A stretch of DNA of 64,000 nucleotides from JAYEHL01 sp041653935 (GTDB lineage Bacteria; Chloroflexota; Dehalococcoidia; E44-bin15), in NCBI GenBank assembly GCA_041653935.1, contig JBAZEO010000001.1, forward strand, positions 1,054,001 to 1,118,000. The letters are read 5' to 3'. Numbering within the stretch: the stretch's first letter is position 1; every line of letters begins with the position of its first letter. The notes under the pieces are model-generated. The model had not been told where the DNA came from and searched no databases. It saw only the letters and a program-made list of their open reading frames with translations. Made by a program: the position numbers and the translations under genes. Below are positions 9,249 to 17,664 of this stretch, in pieces.

Positions 9249-11519
9249 ATGAATACAGACAGATTCATCAGAAACCCGACAAAAAATGCGTCCGCAGTAG
9301 CCGGTGTGATACTGCTTTTATTTGCTTTGATTGCAAACGCCATACTTATCCCTGCCGCACCGGCCTACGCAGCAATAAACAACTCACAGGCATGGACTAA
9401 CGTATATCACGCCGCAGCTTATCCATCAGCAGCCATATCATATACGGTTAACACGGGATCGAATCGCCTGCTGGTCGTGGCGATTTCATCTACACGAAAT
9501 ACCCAAGGCTCACAGACTGCTTCTGTTACCTATGGAGGACAAACTCTTACAAAACAGATAACTGACGAGACAGGGTCTTACCGACAGCATACCTGGCTCT
9601 TTTATCTGAACGAGTCAGGCATTCAGGCTGCTACAAATTCAAATCTCGTTGTAACAATAACCGGCGGCACAGGTGTAATGAATGATGTCTTTGCGGCCGT
9701 CTTCACAGGTGTTAATCAAGCAACGCCTATTACAGACTCCAAAAACTATACCGGCGGCACAGGAATTGGAAGTACCGCTGCTTTTGCAACTGCATTAACA
9801 GTGAACGCAAACGATCAGGCCGTAGAAATCATCAACAGTACTAGGACAGGTAATCAGAACCCCCGCACCATTACTTATGCCACATACTGGACCATGTCTG
9901 CTCAGCAGACATGGGGAGGAAGCTCTGGCGGGTCCAATTATGGCATTAGAAATGTAGTAGCAATGCGCAGCATTCCTAGTTCTGATACTACTGATACCTC
10001 TTCAACGACTTTCAGTGGCAACTGTCTTAGATCCATGTCCGCAATGAGCATCAAGCCTGCCGTCACCACCGTTGGTGATGGGACTTCTCCCTCAAGTAAA
10101 ACCGTAGGCCCCTCCTACAACAACCAGGCAGTCTCATCCTTTACTCTGGTTACCTCAAGCGCGGGAACAACCGATACGGTCACAGGTATGGTGGTAACAA
10201 TCACTGGGACAGGACCAGCCAACGTTGCCGGGGTCAAAATCTATCAGGATAACGGTACTACTCCAAATGAATATGATGCAGGCGATACGCTTAATGGAAC
10301 AGCCTCATATTCTAGCCCCACTGCGACCTTCACCGGACTGAGCATAGCGGTCAATTCTACATCAACTCAGTACATTATTACATTAGACACCATCGCCTCA
10401 CCTACCAACGGCGAGACCATGTTAGCCGCGGTAACAGGCGTCACGGCATCCAATATCATCGTTAACAATGATGACGTGGATGCAACACTGACGATTGATT
10501 CCGTAGGTCCGACGGTAACTATCGATCAGGCGGTCGGTCAATCTGACCCGACTGCTTCTTCACCAATCAACTTCACGGTCGTCTTCAATGAAGTGGTAAC
10601 TGACTTCGTCACAGGCGACGTAACATTGTCCGGCACAGCCGGAGCCACCACCGCAACAGTATCAGGCAGCGGCACGAATTACGAAGTGGCTGTCAGCGGT
10701 ATGACTGGTGATGGCACCGTCATTGCCACGATCGAAGCGGGTAAAGCTCGCGATGCGTATAACAACCCCAACGCCCCGTCAAGCAGCACGGACAATACCG
10801 TCACATATGACACCACAGGTCCAACAGTAACAATCGATCAGGCGGCTGGGCAATCCGACCCAACTTCTGATTCCCCAATCAATTTCACGGTCGTCTTCAA
10901 TGAAGTGGTAACTGACTTCGCCACAGGCGACGTCACATTGTCCGGCACTGCCGGAGCTACCACTGCAGACGTCACCGGCAGCGGAACTACTTACGAAGTG
11001 GCAGTCAGCGGCATGACTGTCGATGGCACCGTCATTGCCACGATCGAAGCGGGTAAAGCTCATGATGCGGTCGGCAATCCTAACGACGCCTCAACCAGCA
11101 CGGACAATACCGTCACTTACATCGCACAATCAATAGAAATCACAGCACCAGCCAACATCTCATCCTGGAATCTGGACCCAGGTATCGGTGAAAACACCAA
11201 CGGCGGAACCCTGACGGTGGATGTCACACCGGCCGATGCGAGCTGGTCGGTGACAGCCCAGGACCTTGATACAGCGAACACCAATGGATTCATGACCCTG
11301 TGGGAAGGCTCATCCTATAACACATCGGTCAAACTGGCCAACGCGATGAAAGTCGCCGGGCCAGCCGGGGAGGTCACCCTGCCAGGCGGCGGCGACGTGG
11401 CCACAGGAACTGGAGATAATGCCTCTATAAGTATCACCTTTAAACAGAATGTGACCTGGGATGACGAACCCGGTACGTATCAGATAGTAGTTACGTTCAC
11501 CGCGACCATTAACCCGTAA
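9249..11519 (+). CDS. Secreted multidomain surface protein with WxL-like C-terminal domain
   Basis: A 756-aa exported protein under c-di-GMP riboswitch control. Domains: signal peptide (residues about 15-40, ending AAPAYA); an N-terminal beta domain of about 230 residues with VSYGGQ-type strands (SVTYGGQTLTKQ); a second beta domain to about residue 415; two near-identical 104-residue Ig-like bacterial repeats (TVTIDQAxGQSDPT...SPINFTVVFNEVVTDF); and a C-terminal domain (from about 630) with WSVTAQD and the ending YQIVVTFTATINP, like the end of the protein at 11848. ATG 9249 is chosen because upstream codons overlap the riboswitch. No C-terminal membrane anchor or sortase motif, so surface attachment is probably through the WxL-like domain. 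Adhesion or matrix role is inferred. Confidence 0.85.
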   Translation: MNTDRFIRNPTKNASAVAGVILLLFALIANAILIPAAPAYAAINNSQAWTNVYHAAAYPSAAISYTVNTGSNRLLVVAISSTRNTQGSQTASVTYGGQTLTKQITDETGSYRQHTWLFYLNESGIQAATNSNLVVTITGGTGVMNDVFAAVFTGVNQATPITDSKNYTGGTGIGSTAAFATALTVNANDQAVEIINSTRTGNQNPRTITYATYWTMSAQQTWGGSSGGSNYGIRNVVAMRSIPSSDTTDTSSTTFSGNCLRSMSAMSIKPAVTTVGDGTSPSSKTVGPSYNNQAVSSFTLVTSSAGTTDTVTGMVVTITGTGPANVAGVKIYQDNGTTPNEYDAGDTLNGTASYSSPTATFTGLSIAVNSTSTQYIITLDTIASPTNGETMLAAVTGVTASNIIVNNDDVDATLTIDSVGPTVTIDQAVGQSDPTASSPINFTVVFNEVVTDFVTGDVTLSGTAGATTATVSGSGTNYEVAVSGMTGDGTVIATIEAGKARDAYNNPNAPSSSTDNTVTYDTTGPTVTIDQAAGQSDPTSDSPINFTVVFNEVVTDFATGDVTLSGTAGATTADVTGSGTTYEVAVSGMTVDGTVIATIEAGKAHDAVGNPNDASTSTDNTVTYIAQSIEITAPANISSWNLDPGIGENTNGGTLTVDVTPADASWSVTAQDLDTANTNGFMTLWEGSSYNTSVKLANAMKVAGPAGEVTLPGGGDVATGTGDNASISITFKQNVTWDDEPGTYQIVVTFTATINP
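10506..11129 (+). repeat. Two tandem 312-bp coding repeats
   Basis: Units at 10506-10817 and 10818-11129 encode 104-residue Ig-like domains that are nearly identical in DNA as well as protein, which points to recent duplication or gene conversion. Confidence 0.85.
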
Positions 11520-11560
11520 CCAATTTAACAATGAAATTATATAAAATTATATAAAAGGGC

Positions 11561-11589
11561 TTGACAATAATTAAATTTTATGATAAATT
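11561..11589 (+). promoter_or_regulatory. Promoter upstream of c-di-GMP riboswitch 2
   Basis: TTGACA (11561-11566), 17-nt spacer, TAAATT (11584-11589), about 45 nt before the aptamer. Confidence 0.65.
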
Positions 11590-11634
11590 AACCCTGTTTA
11601 TAGGAGGTGGCGAGTCCAATAGATAAGCCATATA

Positions 11635-11715
11635 GCTGCTCCCGATAAAGGTAAACCACAGGTGACTGTGGGACGCAAAGCCGCAGGTCTCCGGAAAAGG
11701 AGACAGCTGAGCTGC
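11635..11715 (+). promoter_or_regulatory. Cyclic di-GMP-I (GEMM-I) riboswitch aptamer
   Basis: Second copy: AAAGGTAAACC, P2 stem CCACAG/CTGTGG with GNRA loop GTGA, GGGACGCAAAGCC, P3 with GTCTCC/GGAGAC, then GAGCTGCCGAAGG. The closing helix GCTGCTC (11635-11641) with GAGCTGC (11709-11715) forms six pairs with one mismatch. The stems differ in sequence from copy 1 but keep pairing, so both are functional RNAs. Confidence 0.93.
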
Positions 11716-11754
11716 CGAAGGATCAGATAGCTGATTCGGTAGCTCAATTTTGTT
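11709..11754 (+). terminator. Expression platform terminator of riboswitch 2
   Basis: GAGCTGCCGAA (11709-11719) pairs with TTCGGTAGCTC (11735-11745) as 11 bp with one G-U, followed by AATTTTGTT. The 5' arm overlaps the 3' strand of the aptamer closing helix, giving the same ON-switch logic as copy 1. Confidence 0.75.
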
Positions 11755-11847
11755 ATAGAGATGAAAAAAAGGAACCAAGGTCACATACATCATCACCAGA
11801 AGTGACTAGAATTTAGAGGACTTCTCAATAATAAGGAGGAAAATAAA

Positions 11848-12339
11848 ATGAAGAGGACAGTAATCATACTAAGTCTAATCTTCGCGCTGGCAATAGCGTT
11901 GTCAGTGAGCATCCCGACGCTGGCCCTCGATGGTACGGATACAACCACAGTAACCGGCTCTGTTCCTTTGACCATAACTGTGACTGCGCCAGCGACCGTT
12001 GCTCTAGAAACACTGACGATTGATACACCGAAAGAAAGCGCAGCCCAGACTGTCACCGTAGCCTGCAACAAGGCGGGTTGGACACTAACTGCGATAGAGG
12101 ACGGTGTGACCCCTGACGGCAAGATGAACGCTGGATCCGACATCTTAACGAACGTATGCCAGATCAAGGGCGGCGACCAGGCAACATATGTGGGACTTGA
12201 TGCCGCACGAACTCTAGAAACCAGCGGTAGCAAGGGTACGACACCTATTAGCACCATATATTTCGCACAAACCGCAACGGCTGCTGATACGGCAGGAGAT
12301 TACAGCATCACGGTGCTCTTCACCGGAACGATTAACTAA
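11848..12339 (+). CDS. Small secreted WxL-like domain protein
   Basis: A 163-aa exported protein under c-di-GMP riboswitch control. The signal peptide covers residues 1-27 (ILSLIFALAIALSVSIPTLA); the rest is one beta-rich domain. It contains AGWTLTAIEDG, matching the first W-x-L motif of WxL surface domains, and ends YSITVLFTGTIN, where the second Trp of the classical motif is absent. The end resembles that of the 756-aa protein upstream. A perfect AGGAGG lies 8 nt before ATG 11848. The next gene encodes a WxLIP-like anchored protein, so these are likely partners. Family assignment is by motif reading and not by alignment search. Confidence 0.8.
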   Translation: MKRTVIILSLIFALAIALSVSIPTLALDGTDTTTVTGSVPLTITVTAPATVALETLTIDTPKESAAQTVTVACNKAGWTLTAIEDGVTPDGKMNAGSDILTNVCQIKGGDQATYVGLDAARTLETSGSKGTTPISTIYFAQTATAADTAGDYSITVLFTGTIN

Positions 12340-12356
12340 CGATCAGGAACCAAACG

Positions 12357-12384
12357 CGGGAGGTTGGGCAAGCCCAACCTCCCG
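12357..12384 (+). terminator. Terminator-like hairpin after the 163-aa protein gene
   Basis: A perfect 13-bp stem CGGGAGGTTGGGC/GCCCAACCTCCCG with a 2-nt loop, 17 bp past the stop. The T-tract is poor (TTGAAGTGTTG). Confidence 0.65.
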
Positions 12385-12452
12385 TTGAAGTGTTGTAAAA
12401 CAGTTAACTTCAGGCTCCACACCAAAGCGAGATGCCATCGCATTTGGTAAAG

Positions 12453-12461
12453 TGATATAAT
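12453..12461 (+). promoter_or_regulatory. Extended -10 promoter of the WxLIP-like gene
   Basis: TGATATAAT fits an extended -10 element with a perfect TATAAT hexamer, about 30 bp before ATG 12493; no clear -35. No riboswitch lies between, so this gene seems not to be under c-di-GMP control directly. Confidence 0.5.
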
Positions 12462-12492
12462 GTTCCCAGTTTTTTGAAGCGGGAAGCGTGAG

Positions 12493-13986
12493 ATGTCAAA
12501 TATCAAGAAAGCAACTATCCCCTTTTTAATAGCATTAGTACTTGTATTGATTCTCGCTTCGCCAGTCTTCGCGGGACTAAGAGTAACAAACCCCAGGATA
12601 GAAGAATCCGTATCCCCAGGCCAGATTAAAACCTACACTATGAACGTGGGTAACACAGCCAGTGCACCCGCGGATATAGCCGTTGAGGTCAGGGGGCTGG
12701 GCAACTACATAACAGGGCCCATCCAGGCTATACCGGCAGAAAATGACTCTAGCCCCTACTCAGCGCGGCAGTTCGTAACTGCTACCCCTGCCAGCTTTCA
12801 CCTGGAATCCGGCCAATCCCAGGACGTTACTATAACTGTAAGTGTTCCTAACGATGTCGGTGATGGTGGCCGTTATGCTGATATATTTATTTATACCGCA
12901 CCCAGCGGGGGGGGCAGCATAGGCGTATCGACAGCGGTAGCAGCCCAGGTGCTGCTTACCATCACAGGCTCAAACCTGATAATAAGCGGCGACTTAACTT
13001 CAATAGATATACCGCAAGCGGTGTCCGAGCAGCTCTTCTCGGCAATAGCCACCATACAGAACACGGGCAACTATCACTACAAGCTCGCGTGCAACGGGAC
13101 CGTCTGGAACAGCGACCGGAGCCAGATAGTAGGAACATCCTGGCCCACGGACAGCATCTATAACCTCATACCCACGTTCTCCCGGCAGATCGCCGTACCG
13201 TTGAACATCTCTCAGGAACTGACGCCGGGTACATACTTTCTGGACATAGAGGCCTACACGCAGGACGGCATCCTGCTGGATACAGGCACTAAAGCATTCG
13301 TCCTCACAGATACATACACGCCCATGAAATTAAATCCTCTCACCATAGAGTTCTTTGATGAAGGCCAGCTCTCCATGGGTCAATGGTCAATGGCAGAGGA
13401 CGGCACACTCATGGAAAAGGTTGAGGCCTCATCGCTGACATCAGCCGTCACAATCGACATACTTCAGGAAACGATTGTGCAAGGAGCGGGCGGAGAGCCT
13501 CCCGATCCGATCGCGGTAACATCCCTCGATCCGCTTCCGCCACCCCCAACCGGGAATACCACGGTCATGGCATTCGAGTTCTCATCGGAGGGCATCACCT
13601 TCGAGCCTAAAGCGGACATAACCTTGCAATACTCATCTGCCGATATCCCGGAAGGAGTAAGCGAAACGCAACTGAGGGTAGCCACCGTCAATGAAAACCT
13701 GCAGTGGATTTTTATAGACGACGCGGTTGTTGATACTGACGCCAATACGATCACTTTCTCCACCACACACTTCTCGGTTTATGCTATCCTCGCGCCGTCA
13801 TCCGCAAACGCAGTCACAACGGGCCCAGAGAAACAAATCTGGATATGGATGGTTATAGGCGCCATTGCGGTTGTTTTGATAGCATTTTCCATAAACACCC
13901 TCCAGCATCGCCGCGCTGTGGCCGTACGCAGGGAGCAGAGCAGGCGCCGCCGCAGGCCGCAAGGTCCAAAAAATGACGAGTGGTAA
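12493..13986 (+). CDS. Membrane-anchored WxLIP/DUF916-like surface protein
   Basis: A 497-aa protein with a signal peptide (residues 1-28, ending SPVFA), then GLRVTNPRIEESVSPGQIKT and VSVPNDVGDGGRYADI, a layout like the WxL-interacting (DUF916) proteins that hold WxL proteins at the surface in Firmicutes. A second beta domain follows (about 145-290), then a domain with FEFSSEGITFEPKADITLQY and FSTTHFSVYAI that also occurs near the C-terminus of the giant adhesin at 18133. It ends in a membrane helix (IWIWMVIGAIAVVLIAFSI) and a strongly basic tail (RREQSRRRRRPQG). Likely the membrane-bound partner of the two WxL-like secreted proteins upstream. The C-terminal anchor matches Firmicute WxLIPs; the family link is an inference. 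Confidence 0.75.
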   Translation: MSNIKKATIPFLIALVLVLILASPVFAGLRVTNPRIEESVSPGQIKTYTMNVGNTASAPADIAVEVRGLGNYITGPIQAIPAENDSSPYSARQFVTATPASFHLESGQSQDVTITVSVPNDVGDGGRYADIFIYTAPSGGGSIGVSTAVAAQVLLTITGSNLIISGDLTSIDIPQAVSEQLFSAIATIQNTGNYHYKLACNGTVWNSDRSQIVGTSWPTDSIYNLIPTFSRQIAVPLNISQELTPGTYFLDIEAYTQDGILLDTGTKAFVLTDTYTPMKLNPLTIEFFDEGQLSMGQWSMAEDGTLMEKVEASSLTSAVTIDILQETIVQGAGGEPPDPIAVTSLDPLPPPPTGNTTVMAFEFSSEGITFEPKADITLQYSSADIPEGVSETQLRVATVNENLQWIFIDDAVVDTDANTITFSTTHFSVYAILAPSSANAVTTGPEKQIWIWMVIGAIAVVLIAFSINTLQHRRAVAVRREQSRRRRRPQGPKNDEW

Positions 13987-14090
13987 ACCGCCCGTAAGAA
14001 TATTCCATTCACGCCGGGCTCATATCACACAGCCGCCGGTGTAGTGCACCCCTGGCTGGAACACTAGAACTGCCCTTGACCGACCCTTGT

Positions 14091-14119
14091 TTGCACAACA
14101 TTTGCCCATAAAGTATAAT
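14091..14119 (+). promoter_or_regulatory. Promoter of the RelA/SpoT homologue
   Basis: Perfect TATAAT at 14114-14119; TTGCAC at 14091-14096 with a 17-nt spacer. The implied leader is about 25 nt and has no clear ribosome site. Confidence 0.5.
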
Positions 14120-14149
14120 CCTCTGGCGCAAAGTTATAGATAGCTTGAT

Positions 14150-16333
14150 ATGCAGAATAAGTACGAACTGAAGAACTTAATAGATAAGGCCGGCAAATAT
14201 CTGCCTCCCAGCGCTCTGGACCTGATAAGCCAGGCGCACGCAATAGTCTCCAAAAGCTATCCGCAAGACCTGGAACATGTCACGTTCACCGCCTACACGG
14301 TGGCTGATCTTCAGCTTGACGAGCGCTGCATCACGGCGGCGTTGCTCCATAAGCTCCCCCAACATGAAAACGCCAACATTGCCGAGATAGAAGCAAAGTT
14401 CGGACCCGATGTCTTTAAGCTTGTAGAGAGGCTGTCCAAGATGGAGAAGGTCTCCTGGATCACGGAGTATTCAGAAAAGAAGAGTGAAACCGCCAAGGTC
14501 GCATACGCCGAAAGCCTGCGTAAAATGCTCATGGCCATGACCGATGATCTCCGGGTGGTATTCATAAAGCTGGCATGCCGGTTGCATGAGATAACCTGGG
14601 TGCACAACGTAAGCAGGCTCGACGACAAAAAGAGAGCTGAGAAAGATGGGATGCAAGAGGCCAAACCCCTGGCGCAGGAGACCCTTCACGTCTATGCGCC
14701 GATAGCCCACCGCCTGGGCATGTGGGAGCTTAAGACACAATTAGAGGATATGGCTTTCTCCTGCGATAGCCCCATAGACTACGACAGGATCGATAGGGAA
14801 ATCCACTCCAATAAGGAAGAGAAGAAGCTCTGGATAGGCCTCGCCATGAAAATGCTGGAGGAGGAACTGAACAAGGCCGGGATCAAGGCTGAAATAAAGG
14901 GCAGGATAAAGCCCGTATACAGTTATAAGAGAAAAGAAGATAAGTACAAGAAACTTGAAAAGAGCCCCAGCCAGATATTCGACCTGCTGGGCATCCGCAT
15001 AATTGTTAACGATGTCAAAGATTGTTATAACGTTTTAGGAATTATACATAAGAATACCGAGCATCCCGAGTGGCATCCGATCCCAAGTGAATTCGACGAT
15101 TACATCGCCAACCCCCGCGGCGGCACTTATCAGTCAATTCACACAACCGTCACGCTCTCTCCGGACATCCCGCCCTTCGAGATACAGATCAGAACCCGCG
15201 ACATGCACAAGGTTGCCGAATACGGCGTGGCCGCACACTGGCGTTACAAATCGGACAGCAAGGTTGATGACAAATTCGATAAGCGCATCGCAGGGCTGCG
15301 CGCCATGCTCGAGCAGTTCAAGGACATAACCGGAAGCGATTTCGTCGAATCAATGGAGATCGACCTCTTCGGCGATACGGTGATGGTTTACACGCCCAAA
15401 GGCCAGGTAAAGGATATGCCCGCGGGCTCAACTCCTCTGGACTTCGCGTACAGGGTGCACACGGATCTGGGACACCGCTGCACCGGCGCCAAGGTAAACG
15501 GGCGCATGGTCCCCCTGACCCACCAGCTGAAATCGGGAGATACCGTTGAGATAATAGCGCCAAAAAGCGACAAAGGCCCCAGCCGCGACTGGCTCAACCC
15601 GGACCTGGGCTACCTGCACACACCACACGCCAAAGAGAAGGTCAGACAATGGTTCCGCAAGCAGGAACGCGGCGAGAACATAATCCGGGGCAAGGAAATC
15701 CTTGACAAGGAACTGCGGCGGCTTGGCATATCGATAACTGAAGACGAGCTCGCCATGCTTTTTAAAAAGGAAAGCAAGGAGGAGTTCCTGGCCGCCATCG
15801 GCTATGGTGACATCAGCATTCATCAGATCGCAAATAGATTGGCTGTTTCGGAAGAGAAGCCCATCCCTCAGGTAGCCCCTAAAAAACAGGGGGCCGCCTC
15901 CGGAATCCAGGTGATGGGCGTCGACAATTTACTCACCCAGCTTGCTACCTGCTGTAATCCCATGCCCGGAGATGATATAATCGGTTACGTCACCCGCAGC
16001 AGGGGCATCAGCGTCCATAGGAAAGACTGCTCCAATATCGTCAACACCTCTGAGAAAGAGCGGCTGATCAATGTGGGCTGGGGCACTGGCGAGCAGTTTT
16101 ACTCTGTTCCGGTTCGCGTTGAGGGGTTCAACCGGATAGGGTTGCTGAGGGACATAACAGGAATCATAGCTGAAGAGGGCATCAATATTGCATCGGCAAA
16201 TGTGGCCGATCGTGATGATGGAACGTCAGCATTAACACTGACCCTGCAGACCAAGGGGCTGGGGCAATTGAGCCGGCTCCTGTCCAAGATAGAAGGGGTT
16301 CAGGGAGTAATAAACGTAGCGCGACTCACATAG
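14150..16333 (+). CDS. RelA/SpoT family (p)ppGpp synthetase, hydrolase domain degenerate
   Basis: Stringent-response enzyme making (p)ppGpp from ATP and GTP/GDP. The 727 aa carry an HD-type domain (about 20-200), synthetase domain (240-370), TGS domain (about 400-465) and C-terminal ACT domain (about 655-727). The synthetase looks active: FDLLGIRII (Asp278), YQSIHTTV and EIQIRT (Glu344) are present. The hydrolase domain has lost its metal ligands: the HDxxED motif reads HKLPQH at 67-72, and the KLADRLHN motif reads KLACRLHE at 140-147. It should therefore behave like RelA, not bifunctional Rel. rpsT follows after 12 bp. Start ATG 14150 has no good ribosome site. Confidence 0.93.
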   Translation: MQNKYELKNLIDKAGKYLPPSALDLISQAHAIVSKSYPQDLEHVTFTAYTVADLQLDERCITAALLHKLPQHENANIAEIEAKFGPDVFKLVERLSKMEKVSWITEYSEKKSETAKVAYAESLRKMLMAMTDDLRVVFIKLACRLHEITWVHNVSRLDDKKRAEKDGMQEAKPLAQETLHVYAPIAHRLGMWELKTQLEDMAFSCDSPIDYDRIDREIHSNKEEKKLWIGLAMKMLEEELNKAGIKAEIKGRIKPVYSYKRKEDKYKKLEKSPSQIFDLLGIRIIVNDVKDCYNVLGIIHKNTEHPEWHPIPSEFDDYIANPRGGTYQSIHTTVTLSPDIPPFEIQIRTRDMHKVAEYGVAAHWRYKSDSKVDDKFDKRIAGLRAMLEQFKDITGSDFVESMEIDLFGDTVMVYTPKGQVKDMPAGSTPLDFAYRVHTDLGHRCTGAKVNGRMVPLTHQLKSGDTVEIIAPKSDKGPSRDWLNPDLGYLHTPHAKEKVRQWFRKQERGENIIRGKEILDKELRRLGISITEDELAMLFKKESKEEFLAAIGYGDISIHQIANRLAVSEEKPIPQVAPKKQGAASGIQVMGVDNLLTQLATCCNPMPGDDIIGYVTRSRGISVHRKDCSNIVNTSEKERLINVGWGTGEQFYSVPVRVEGFNRIGLLRDITGIIAEEGINIASANVADRDDGTSALTLTLQTKGLGQLSRLLSKIEGVQGVINVARLT

Positions 16334-16345
16334 GAGGTACAAGGT

Positions 16346-16633
16346 TTGGCAAATACTAAATCTGCCCAGAAGGCAACACGTGTACATGCGAAAAAGACGG
16401 AGAGGAACAAGCCTGTTCGCAGTTCCGCCAAGAGAGCCGTAACCAAGGCGAGAAATCTCATCGACGAGAAGAATATGGATGCCGCCAAAATCGCGGTCAA
16501 CGAGGCAGCATCGGCTCTGGACAGGGCTGCCAAGAAGGGTGTGATCCACCCCAATAACGCCGCCCGCCGCAAGTCACGGCTGGCGAAACAGATGAACGCG
16601 ACGCAGAAGGCCAAGGACGCCCCAGCCAAGTAA
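16346..16633 (+). CDS. rpsT: 30S ribosomal protein S20
   Basis: Primary 16S-binding protein of the small subunit. The 95-aa basic protein begins LANTKSAQKATRVHAKKTER, the usual S20 N-terminus (ANxKSAxKR), and has the conserved GVIHPNNAARRKSRL segment. The start is TTG 16346, a common choice for rpsT, with AGGAGGT 8 nt upstream. It follows the RelA/SpoT gene by 12 bp and is probably co-transcribed. The C-terminal extension (NATQKAKDAPAK) is slightly longer than in E. coli. Confidence 0.96.
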   Translation: MANTKSAQKATRVHAKKTERNKPVRSSAKRAVTKARNLIDEKNMDAAKIAVNEAASALDRAAKKGVIHPNNAARRKSRLAKQMNATQKAKDAPAK

Positions 16634-16748
16634 GACCCCGCCCGGCGGTCGCTCGCATACTGACGTTTTATCCTTCTTACACTGAATCTATGGGGCATAT
16701 GCTCCAGTAGAGGTGAAGGGTGAAACGTCTTTCTGCTAAGTGGACTTG

Positions 16749-16791
16749 GTAACGAACTCCCCCTATCCCCCTCTTTGATTAAAGAGGGGGA
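16749..16791. repeat. Intergenic repeat with CCCCCTCTTT/AAAGAGGGGG hairpin
   Basis: GTAACGAACTCCCCCTATCC then CCCTCTTTGATTAAAGAGGG: the inverted counterpart of 5876-5920 with near-identical sequence. Confidence 0.8.
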
Positions 16792-16821
16792 AGAGGTACT
16801 GCCTCAGGGAGCGTTCGATAA

Positions 16822-16894
16822 GAGATGCAGGAGACTCATCTCCTGCCAGGGGTTTGGGGGTGTCCCCCTTTCAAAGGGGGTTACGGGGGATTGA
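16822..16894 (+). repeat. Family A intergenic repeat, short version
   Basis: GCAGGAGA/TCTCCTGC with loop CTCA, CCAGGGGTTTGGGGGTGTCC, then directly the last hairpin CCCCCTTT-CAAAGGGGG. The GTCCCCCAACGTATGGGGGAC hairpin is missing, so this is an internal-deletion form. Confidence 0.85.
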
Positions 16895-16933
16895 CAGCAT
16901 AGTCAGGTGCCTCCTAATACGGAGTGTTATATT

Positions 16934-17521
16934 ATGTCAACAATGAAGCGCAGGGGAATATCGGATACAGTATTAGCACAGTTCCATAGTGTCGGCAGCG
17001 ACCTGTTCCTGCGCGGGCTCATCACCTCCCACGGAGGCAACATGAGCATCCGTGACGGCGACCGCATCATTATCACCCGAACCGGCTGCATGCTGGGACA
17101 CATCACACAAAAAGACCTGGTAGAGGCCGGCGTTTCCTCAGAAGACGATACCCCTCGGAACGCCTCCTCGGAGATCGCCGTGCACCGCGCCATCTATCAG
17201 CATACCCCCGCCCTAGCGGTGGTCCACGCCCACCCGGCGCACGCCATCGCCCTGTCTATCATCGGCGATAAAATCGAGCCGGCGGATGTAGAAGGTTCGT
17301 ATTACATGCCCAGCGTTCCCATCATCGGGCGCGGGGAGAAGGTGTACGGGGGTAAGATGGCGGATGATATAGCTAAAGCGTTAGCCGACAACCGCGTCGT
17401 CGCGGTGTATGCCCACGGCAGCTTCGCCGCGGGCCGCGACCTCTATGAGGCGCTGCACTTCACCACCACGCTCGAAGAAAGCTGCCGTATCATCACAATC
17501 GTCAGACAACTCAAGAAATAG
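16934..17521 (+). CDS. Class II aldolase/adducin family protein
   Basis: Zinc-dependent aldolase of the L-fuculose-phosphate / L-ribulose-phosphate-4-epimerase fold, 195 aa. Visible signatures: SHGGNMSIRDGDRIIITRTG (phosphate-binding), VVHAHPAHAIAL with the HxH zinc pair, and AHGSFAAGRDLYEALHF carrying the third His. Start ATG 16934 has GGAG nine bases upstream. It stands alone between a repeat block and the adhesin promoter; substrate cannot be read from context, although an LsrF-like aldolase and a sugar-alcohol-type dehydrogenase lie 8 kb away. Confidence 0.88.
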   Translation: MSTMKRRGISDTVLAQFHSVGSDLFLRGLITSHGGNMSIRDGDRIIITRTGCMLGHITQKDLVEAGVSSEDDTPRNASSEIAVHRAIYQHTPALAVVHAHPAHAIALSIIGDKIEPADVEGSYYMPSVPIIGRGEKVYGGKMADDIAKALADNRVVAVYAHGSFAAGRDLYEALHFTTTLEESCRIITIVRQLKK

Positions 17522-17544
17522 AGCCTATCAGAACATGAAAAGTA

Positions 17545-17573
17545 TTGACTTCACAGTACAAGAGTGATATATT
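17545..17573 (+). promoter_or_regulatory. Promoter of the giant adhesin gene
   Basis: TTGACT (17545-17550), 17-nt spacer, TATATT (17568-17573): a strong sigma-70-type promoter 90 bp before ATG 17665. Confidence 0.75.
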
Positions 17574-17664
17574 GCTTCAACTTAACATATAATATAGAAC
17601 GGATTGAGTTAACGCTAGATCATAATCGAAGAATTTTTCACCGCTAGCAGAAAGGCCAACTTGT

